Source: Acidobacteriota bacterium | GTDB taxonomy: Bacteria; Acidobacteriota; Vicinamibacteria; Vicinamibacterales; JAKQTR01 | DNA: 5,036 nt | Assembly: GCA_026393735.1 (NCBI GenBank) | Contig: JAPKZP010000499.1 | Span: forward strand, 1-5,036 | Reading direction: 5' to 3' | Shown here: positions 1 through 5,036 of the stretch, in pieces | Layout: every line of letters starts with the position of its first letter | How positions within the stretch are numbered: the stretch's first letter is position 1 | Position numbers and translations under genes: made by a program | Notes under the pieces: model-generated | Told to the model about the DNA's origin: nothing | Seen by the model: only the letters and a program-made list of their open reading frames with translations | The model's database searches: none

Positions 1-470
1 ACGACGGGCTGGGCGGCGGCGGCCGTGCTCGCGGCCGGAGGGGCGAGCACGACGGCGCGCCGCAGGTCGTCGCGGAGGATCGGCAGCACGCCCTGGCTGA
101 ACCCGACGAGATGCGGCACCTGAGGCGCCTGCCCGGCGAGGAACACGACGACTTCGTCGCCCTCGTGGAAGACCGGGGCGCCGATGATCACCGTCCGGTA
201 GCGGCCGGTCTCGCCACCCGCCACGCGGAAGACGATCTCGCCACGCGCTTCTCCCTTGAGCACGTCCGACGGCGCCAGCGTCACGACTGTGTCGCTGTAG
301 CGCCCTTCGACGCGCACCGCCGACACGTCGACAACCCGGCCGCACGCCACCGTGTCGGCGTCGCGGACCAGTTCCGTGAGATCGACCGGGATCAGAATCG
401 TCGCCGAGGCGGTCCCGCCGGCAACCACGGCGATCGCCAGCACCAGCAGGGCCCGAAGACGGATGGACAT
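1..470 (-). CDS. Uncharacterised exported protein, N-terminal part (3' end cut by window)
   Basis: An open frame runs from ATG 470-468 to the window edge without a stop, giving 156 residues. It begins with a clear Sec signal peptide: Arg4 and Arg6, a hydrophobic core LLVLAIAVVAGG, and an AxA cleavage site (ASA|T, residues 21-23). The mature part starts TILIPVDLTELVRDADTVA and continues with alternating short hydrophobic stretches (GRVVDVSAVRV, SDTVVTLAPSDVLKG, GDEVVVFLAG), which suggests a beta-rich fold. An Ala-rich stretch (AASTAAAA) near the visible end may be a linker. I do not recognise a named family; similar exported proteins occur, as I recall, in Acidobacteriota without assigned function. 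The start lies 13 bp after the lpxB stop with only a weak Shine-Dalgarno match, so it may depend on re-initiation after lpxB; a GTG two codons upstream (476-474) is an alternative start. Cysteine is limited to one residue in the mature part (VACGRV). No enzymatic motif is visible. Confidence 0.82.
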   Translation of the reverse strand, partial: MSIRLRALLVLAIAVVAGGTASATILIPVDLTELVRDADTVACGRVVDVSAVRVEGRYSDTVVTLAPSDVLKGEARGEIVFRVAGGETGRYRTVIIGAPVFHEGDEVVVFLAGQAPQVPHLVGFSQGVLPILRDDLRRAVVLAPPAASTAAAAQPV

Positions 471-480
471 CCGCACCAGT

Positions 481-486
481 CTATCA
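481..486 (-). other. Tandem in-frame stop codons ending lpxB
   Basis: The lpxB frame ends TGA (486-484) followed directly by TAG (483-481). This gives tight termination just 10 bases before the start codon of the next gene. No hairpin followed by a T-run is present in the 13-bp gap, so transcription should continue into the exported-protein gene. Confidence 0.85.
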
Positions 487-1632
487 GGCGCGGCCCGCCC
501 GGCGGTCACAGACCGCCAGGACGTGCTCCGCTGCACGACGGCTGGCGCCACCCGAGCCGAGTTTCGCGCGCACGCGGGCCAGTGCGGTCCGGGTACGCGC
601 CGCGTACTCGGTGTCCGCAAAGAAGCGGACCGTCTCCGCAGACACCGTGGCCGGCGTGAAGTCGTCCTGGATCAGTTCGGGTGCGATGCGTTCTCCCGCT
701 ACGAGGTTGACCATGCCGTACGTATCGACCTTCACGAACGGCTTGCCGAGCCGGTATGTCAGCGGCGACAGGCGATAGACAATCACCATCGGCCGGCCGT
801 GAATCGCGGTCTGCACCGTCGCGGTGCCCGAGGCGGTAATCACAACGTCCGCAGCCGCCAGCACGTCGTCGGTCCGACCGCTCACCATTGCGACAGCGGG
901 ACCGGCGATCTGTGTCAGCGGCGCGAACAGCGCGTCCGGAAGGTTGGGGGCGCGGGCCACGATAAACTGCACGCCCGGGACACCCGCGGCGATGAGCGGC
1001 ACGGCGGCCGCCAGCGTGGGCACGGTTGCGCGCAGCTCGTTCGGCCGGCTCCCTGGCAGCAGCGCGATCGTGGGCGCGACGGGACGCAGCCCCAGTTCAC
1101 GGCACAGCCCGGCGCGATCCGTCGCAGGCGCCGTCATGTCGAGGAGCGGGTGCCCGACGAAGCTGACAGGGATACCGGCGTCGCGATAGATGGGCTCTTC
1201 GAAGGGGAAGATGACGAGCGCCTGATCCACCAGCCGCTTCAGCACCCGTAACCGTCCCGATCGCCATGCCCAGACCTGCGGGCACACGTAGTAGATGATC
1301 GGCACGCCCATGCGGTGCAACCGCTCGGCCAGCCGGAAGTTGAAATCGGGAAAGTCGATGACGACCAGTGCGTCAGGCCGTTCGCGCTCGGCCTGAGCGA
1401 CCAGCGCCCGCTGCATGCGCCACGCGCGGGGCAGGACGCGCAAGGCCTCCACAAGGCCCGTGACGGTGAGGCCGTGATAGTCACCCACGAGGTCCGCGCC
1501 CGCCGCCCGCAGCCGGTCTCCGCCAAACCCCATGATCCGGATGTCAGGGCGCAGCCCCCGCAGCTCTCGCGTCAGGGCGCCTGCGTAGAGGTCGCCGGAA
1601 GCCTCACCGCACGAGATCATCACCGTGGACAT
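484..1632 (-). CDS. lpxB: Lipid-A-disaccharide synthase LpxB
   Basis: LpxB (EC 2.4.1.182, glycosyltransferase family GT19) joins UDP-2,3-diacylglucosamine and lipid X to make the tetraacyl disaccharide 1-phosphate of lipid A. It works at the cytoplasmic face of the inner membrane. The protein has 382 residues, the same length as the E. coli enzyme. Family motifs in order: SCGEASGD (7-14), the IDFPDFN block (92-98) that carries the proposed general-base Asp, YYVCPQVWAWR (114-124), FVGHPL (158-163), LLPGSR (191-196), SGTATVQ (268-274), and the VNLVAGERIAPELIQ tail (308-322). Gln274 replaces the Glu found in E. coli at the end of the SGTA motif. The start at 1632 has an AGGAAG site 5 bases away, overlapping the stop of the M16 gene; Met5 is a less well placed alternative. 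The gene ends in tandem in-frame stops (TGA TAG, 486-481). Its immediate upstream neighbour is an M16 gene rather than lpxA, unlike the classical lpxD-fabZ-lpxA-lpxB cluster. Confidence 0.97.
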   Translation of the reverse strand: MSTVMISCGEASGDLYAGALTRELRGLRPDIRIMGFGGDRLRAAGADLVGDYHGLTVTGLVEALRVLPRAWRMQRALVAQAERERPDALVVIDFPDFNFRLAERLHRMGVPIIYYVCPQVWAWRSGRLRVLKRLVDQALVIFPFEEPIYRDAGIPVSFVGHPLLDMTAPATDRAGLCRELGLRPVAPTIALLPGSRPNELRATVPTLAAAVPLIAAGVPGVQFIVARAPNLPDALFAPLTQIAGPAVAMVSGRTDDVLAAADVVITASGTATVQTAIHGRPMVIVYRLSPLTYRLGKPFVKVDTYGMVNLVAGERIAPELIQDDFTPATVSAETVRFFADTEYAARTRTALARVRAKLGSGGASRRAAEHVLAVCDRRAGRA

Positions 1633-1637
1633 GACAG

Positions 1638-1643
1638 CTTCCT
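1638..1643 (-). promoter_or_regulatory. Ribosome binding site of lpxB
   Basis: AGGAAG on the minus strand lies 5 bases before the lpxB ATG and shares bases with the TAG stop (1644-1642) of the M16 gene. It selects Met1 over Met5 as the lpxB start and suggests that ribosomes finishing the M16 gene are well placed to begin lpxB. Confidence 0.75.
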
Positions 1644-3843
1644 AGCGGGGCTTCTGGAAGATCGCCGGGTCAAGTTCCACGTTGACCCGATAGTCGGTCA
1701 GCGTCCGTTCGAGGATCGGCACCGCGCCGAGCCGAACGACGGCCGAGAAGGGCACCAGCAGGCCGTCCACTAGGCGGAAGTCGTCGTACGTCTCGGTCGT
1801 GCGTTCGACGCCGCCGGGCCCTTTCGTGTCGTACGAGAGACTCACGAGCCGCCCTGTTCCGCCATCCACGGACAAGCGCACGGGAAGCATGTCGTCGGCC
1901 CAGAGCTCGACGACGTACAACGGGCGATCCGCGAGTCCCCTGGCATCGGGGAGGCGCTTTCCCATCAGCTTGTCGTTCATCGCGTCGCGGAGCAGCATGA
2001 TCCAGTCGCGGCGCAGGCTGAGCGCCATCTCGTCCTTCATCGCGGGCGGCGCGTCGCGGGCGCCGTTGACGTCCTTCAACCACGCGGCTCCGTCGGCGCA
2101 CGCCTGCACGATTTCGATCTGCTTCGGCAGCGTCGCCTCCACGCGCAGGCGGAACGGGTACTCGATGAAGGTCTGCGTCGTCGCGCGTACCTGGCCGGCC
2201 GGCGTGGTCATCGTGCTCTCGGCGCGAGCGCGGACCGTCCTGACGCGCTGCAGTGCCTCGGCCCCGCCGCTCGCCGACACGGTGCGCATCACGACGGCCT
2301 TGGCGTTCTCCCAGTCGCCCTTCGTCATCGGGGGACCGACCTCCACGGGCGATCCGAATCCAGCGCCCGCAGGCGCACGTGGTCTCTTCAGGTCTGGCGC
2401 CGTCAGATCGAGATCACGCAGCGGCACCACCTCGCAGTTCCGGAACCCGACACGCTGGAGTTCAGCGAGAAAGGCCGCGGCGTTGCCGACCAGCACGATC
2501 GACAGGCGGTCAGGCTTCAGGTACGCGCGGGTCACGCGCTCGATATCCAGGGTCGTGACCGCGTTCACGCGCTCGCGAAACGTCTCGAGGTCCTTGAGCG
2601 GCAGGCCGTAGAAGAGCGCCGTCAGGACCTTGGTCGAGATGGCGTCAGGCGTTTCGATCGTCAGCGGGAAGTTCCCGGTCATGTACGCCTTCGCATCCTC
2701 GAGTTCCCGGAACTCCACCGCCTCCCGCTCGATCCGGAAGAACTCGTCCACGATGACGCGCAACGCTTCACCGGTCGTCTCCGACTGCGTGTCCGTCTCG
2801 GCGACGATGTCGCCCGTGTTCCTGTAGGTCTCGAGGTCGGCGGATGCGCCGTAAGTCAGCCCGCGTTCCATGCGCAGGACCTGCTGCAAACGGTTGGCGC
2901 CGTCGCCGCCGAGGACACGGATCGCCAGATCCAGCGCCGCGAAGTCGGTGGCATTCCGGCGGATCGCGAGGTGCCCCGCCCGGATTTCCGTCTGCGTCGA
3001 GCCCGGCTTGTCGATGATCACGATGCGTCGGGTCGGCGGCGGCGGCGACACCGCGAGCATCGGCACGACCTCCCGCCGCGGCCAGGACCCGAACGCCTGC
3101 TCGGCCGCCGCGAAAGCCTCGGCGGGCACCACGTCGCCGACGATCGCGAGGATCGACACGTTGGGCGCGTAGTACCGCTGGTGATACGCCAGGAGATCGT
3201 CGCGGGTGATGCGCTCGATGGAGTCCGGCGTCCCGGACCCTGGCAGTCCGTACGGATGGGACCCGTACACCAGGCGCTCGAAGACGGTCGTTGCCAGGTA
3301 CGCGGGATCGTCGTAGCTCACCTTGAGCGCGGACCGGATCTGCTGACGCACCCGATCGATCTCCCCGGACGAAAACGCCGGCGTCCTGACGATCTCGGAC
3401 AGCATGTCGAACCCTGCGGCGAAGCTGTCCTTCAGCACGGTGATGTACGCGAAGGTCAGGTCCGTACCGGCGCCGATCCTGACCTGGCCGCCGATCGTGT
3501 CGACCGCCTCGGCGATCTGCTTCGCGCTGCGCGTCGTGGTGCCCTGGTCGAGCAGCGACGCCACCATGTTGGCGATGCCCGGCTTGCCGCCCGGGTCCTG
3601 CGCCGACCCGGCACCCACGAGGATGCGCACGCTCACGGATGGCTGCTCGTGATGCTGCACGACGACGACCTGCAGGCCGTTCGGCAGGGTCCGCACTTCG
3701 TAGGGCGGAAAGGTCACGGGCCGGGCCTTCAACGGCTTCGGCGCCGATTCCGACGGCCAGTTCTTCACCTGTGCCGCCGTCCCCCCCGGCAGCAGCAGCA
3801 CCGCCGCGGCCAGGACGGCCGCCGCCTGTCGCGCCGGGCTCAT
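1642..3843 (-). CDS. Secreted M16B non-catalytic subunit fused to a LolA/LolB-like C-terminal domain
   Basis: This 733-residue protein is much longer than the usual 420-480 for a bacterial M16B subunit. Residues 1-24 form a signal peptide (Arg5, Ala/Leu/Val core, likely cleavage TAA|Q); no lipobox Cys is seen. Residues about 48-265 and 272-465 are the two M16 halves, joined by a Pro-rich linker (SPPPPT). The HxxEH site reads NMVAS (92-96) and the third-ligand position is Ala172, again 75 residues on, so no zinc site remains. The Arg/Tyr pair is intact: Arg324 and Tyr331 in LRMERGLTY. Residues about 500-733 form an extra domain starting near ASGGAEALQRVRTVRA and ending DYRVNVELDPAIFQKP, a style seen in LolA-like outer-membrane lipoprotein-sorting proteins; this assignment is by eye and less certain. 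The start is supported by a GGGAG ribosome site 7 bases upstream and by the signal peptide. The protein probably pairs with the upstream zinc subunit in the periplasm. Confidence 0.94.
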   Translation of the reverse strand: MSPARQAAAVLAAAVLLLPGGTAAQVKNWPSESAPKPLKARPVTFPPYEVRTLPNGLQVVVVQHHEQPSVSVRILVGAGSAQDPGGKPGIANMVASLLDQGTTTRSAKQIAEAVDTIGGQVRIGAGTDLTFAYITVLKDSFAAGFDMLSEIVRTPAFSSGEIDRVRQQIRSALKVSYDDPAYLATTVFERLVYGSHPYGLPGSGTPDSIERITRDDLLAYHQRYYAPNVSILAIVGDVVPAEAFAAAEQAFGSWPRREVVPMLAVSPPPPTRRIVIIDKPGSTQTEIRAGHLAIRRNATDFAALDLAIRVLGGDGANRLQQVLRMERGLTYGASADLETYRNTGDIVAETDTQSETTGEALRVIVDEFFRIEREAVEFRELEDAKAYMTGNFPLTIETPDAISTKVLTALFYGLPLKDLETFRERVNAVTTLDIERVTRAYLKPDRLSIVLVGNAAAFLAELQRVGFRNCEVVPLRDLDLTAPDLKRPRAPAGAGFGSPVEVGPPMTKGDWENAKAVVMRTVSASGGAEALQRVRTVRARAESTMTTPAGQVRATTQTFIEYPFRLRVEATLPKQIEIVQACADGAAWLKDVNGARDAPPAMKDEMALSLRRDWIMLLRDAMNDKLMGKRLPDARGLADRPLYVVELWADDMLPVRLSVDGGTGRLVSLSYDTKGPGGVERTTETYDDFRLVDGLLVPFSAVVRLGAVPILERTLTDYRVNVELDPAIFQKPR
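3840..3843 (-). other. ATGA stop/start overlap between the two M16B genes
   Basis: Read on the minus strand, the four bases ATGA hold both the start codon of the second M16 gene (3843-3841) and the TGA stop of the first (3842-3840). Such overlaps usually indicate translational coupling, which fits two subunits made in equal amounts. Confidence 0.93.
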
Positions 3844-5036
3844 CGTGCGTCTCCCGTCGCGGCCTTCGGCAGGACCGTGATCACGAGCCGGCGCTCCGGC
3901 GCGAAGTAGGTCTGGGCCACCCGCTGGACATCGGCAACCGTGATCGCCTGAAAGATCTCGAATTCGCCGTCCGCCGTGCTGACGTCGTTGTGGTGCAGGA
4001 CCGACGCGTGCGCCAGCACGGTGGCTTTCTGCTGGACGGTCTCGCGCCCCAGCACGTAGTCCCGCGTGAACTGGTTCTTCGCGCGCGACAGGTCAGCCTC
4101 GGTGATGGGTTCGGCCCGCAAGCGGTCGAGTTCGCCGGCCAGGGCCGCCTCGGCCTCGGCCGGCGTATGGCCTGGCTGCACGATGGCGACGGCATAGAAC
4201 AGGTTCGGCTGCTCGACGAGGTTGCAGACGCCGAACGCGGCGAGCGCCATGCCCGTCTCGTACACGAGCTTCTGGTAGATTCGCGAGCTCTGTCCGTCGG
4301 AGAGGATCTTCGACGCCACGTGCAGCGGATACGAATCCGGGTGGCCATCGAACGTCACGTGATGCGCGATCACGACGACAGGCAGGGGCCAGCTCTCCTC
4401 GATGGTGACGTGGCGCGGCCCCGTCGGCGGCGGCTCGACCGGGAGGTCGCGCGGCACCGCGCGAGCGGGCTTCGGGATGCGCCCGAAGTACTTCGTCACG
4501 AGTTCCACTGCCTGGGCGCTGTCCATGTCGCCGGCAATGGTCACGGTGGCATTCGTCGGGACGTAGAACGTCCGGAAGAACTCGCGGACGTCGTCGAGCG
4601 ACGCCGACTCGAGGTCCCCCGTGGATCCGATGGTCGGATGCCTGTACGGATGGACGGTGAACGCCTGGCCGTAGATGATCTCGGGCATGCGGCCGTAGGG
4701 CTGGTTCTCGGTCCGCATGCGCCGCTCTTCCTTCACGACGTCGCGCTCGCGGTTGAACATCGCCTTGTCGAACCGCAGCGTGGCCATGCGGTCGGCCTCG
4801 AGCCAGAGCGCGAGCGGGAGATAGTGCGAGGGCACGGTCTCCCAGAACACGGTGACGTCCTCGTTCGTGTACGCGTTGGACTGGCCGCCCACGCCGGAGA
4901 TGATCGCGCTGTGGTGCTCAGGCTGGACGTTCTTGGAGCCCTTGAACATCAGGTGCTCGAAGAGATGGGCGAACCCGGTGCGGCCCGGCCGCTCGTCCTT
5001 CGACCCCACGTGGTACCAGACCTGGATGTTGACGAT
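3840..5036 (-). CDS. M16B zinc metallopeptidase, catalytic subunit (5' end cut by window)
   Basis: This is a zinc peptidase of family M16 subfamily B, of the mitochondrial-processing-peptidase/insulinase type. The frame stays open to the window edge and 398 residues are visible. The GTG at 5009-5007 is an internal Val in the conserved stretch VWYHVGSKDE, so the true start and any signal peptide lie outside the window. The zinc-binding inverted motif HLFEH is at 4967-4953. The third ligand is the second Glu of VVKEER, codon 4727-4725, 75 residues after the motif, which is normal family spacing. The NAYTNEDVT and LEADRM blocks and the second-half SSRIYQKL block are also present, so both halves of the M16 fold are covered. 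At the Arg/Tyr pair positions of the second half it has Val (4265-4263) and Leu seven residues later, so that pair is missing. It overlaps the next gene by 4 bp (ATGA). It probably acts in the periplasm as the zinc-bearing partner of the adjacent M16B protein; its substrate is unknown. Confidence 0.95.
   Translation of the reverse strand: MVNIQVWYHVGSKDERPGRTGFAHLFEHLMFKGSKNVQPEHHSAIISGVGGQSNAYTNEDVTVFWETVPSHYLPLALWLEADRMATLRFDKAMFNRERDVVKEERRMRTENQPYGRMPEIIYGQAFTVHPYRHPTIGSTGDLESASLDDVREFFRTFYVPTNATVTIAGDMDSAQAVELVTKYFGRIPKPARAVPRDLPVEPPPTGPRHVTIEESWPLPVVVIAHHVTFDGHPDSYPLHVASKILSDGQSSRIYQKLVYETGMALAAFGVCNLVEQPNLFYAVAIVQPGHTPAEAEAALAGELDRLRAEPITEADLSRAKNQFTRDYVLGRETVQQKATVLAHASVLHHNDVSTADGEFEIFQAITVADVQRVAQTYFAPERRLVITVLPKAATGDAR
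3851..3855 (-). promoter_or_regulatory. Ribosome binding site of the second M16B gene
   Basis: GGGAG on the minus strand lies 7 bases before the ATG at 3843, inside the 3' end of the upstream M16 gene. It supports the chosen start, which also yields a proper signal peptide. Confidence 0.7.

Noticed and set aside
471..483. Possible terminator or promoter between lpxB and the exported-protein gene
   Set aside because: The gap is only 13 bp, with no inverted repeat, T-run or -10/-35 pair.
352..1251. 299-codon open frame on the plus strand, plus a 182-codon one at 111-659
   Set aside because: Both are antisense to lpxB and the exported-protein gene, rich in Arg, His and Asp, with no domain signature. 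They are shadows of the real minus-strand genes.
1799..2611. 270-codon plus-strand frame opposite the end of the M16 fusion gene
   Set aside because: The Ser/Arg/Thr-rich composition is that of an antisense shadow. The minus-strand frame continues smoothly through the M16 and LolA-like regions.
3556..3570. Loss of HxxEH in the second M16B protein as evidence of a pseudogene
   Set aside because: The frame is intact, the signal peptide and Arg/Tyr pair are kept, and the adjacent gene supplies the zinc site. This is a non-catalytic subunit rather than a decayed gene.
2971..3909. 312-codon open frame on the plus strand
   Set aside because: It lies antisense to the well-supported M16B genes, and its Arg/His/Gly-rich translation has no recognisable motif. 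It is a shadow frame typical of GC-rich coding DNA.
5007..5009. GTG as the start codon of the first M16B gene
   Set aside because: The frame is open upstream to the window edge and encodes conserved M16 residues (QVWYHV) just before the GSKDE block. The GTG is an internal Val.

Overview
This 5,036-bp window is GC-rich (visibly about two-thirds G+C). All of its supported genes lie head to tail on the minus strand, so transcription runs from the right edge to the left edge. The lipid A gene lpxB shows a Gram-negative, LPS-making bacterium. The pairing of two M16B peptidases with lpxB, and a downstream secreted protein of a type I associate with Acidobacteriota (Vicinamibacteria-like), suggest that phylum. 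That placement is an inference from gene style, not something proven by the sequence.

Layout in order of transcription: (1) 5036-3840, a zinc-binding M16B (insulinase/processing-peptidase-like) metallopeptidase whose N-terminus is cut off by the window edge. (2) 3843-1642, a second M16B protein of 733 residues with a signal peptide. It lacks all the zinc ligands, keeps the Arg/Tyr pair, and carries an extra C-terminal domain of about 235 residues resembling LolA/LolB-type lipoprotein-sorting proteins. (3) 1632-484, lpxB, lipid-A-disaccharide synthase, full length. (4) 470-1, the N-terminal 156 residues of an uncharacterised exported protein cut by the left edge. The junctions are a 4-bp ATGA overlap, a 9-bp gap and a 13-bp gap. 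This leaves no room for internal promoters or terminators of ordinary size and points to one co-transcribed, probably translationally coupled operon. No stretch longer than 13 bases is without a gene.

The two M16 proteins complement each other: the first holds the HxxEH...E zinc site but has lost the Arg/Tyr pair, and the second has the reverse. This is the division of labour known for heterodimeric M16B peptidases, so they probably form one periplasmic enzyme. The fusion of the non-catalytic subunit to a lipoprotein-binding-like domain, next to lpxB, suggests a shared theme of outer-membrane maintenance. That functional link is inference. No RNA genes, mobile elements, CRISPR arrays or long repeats were seen.
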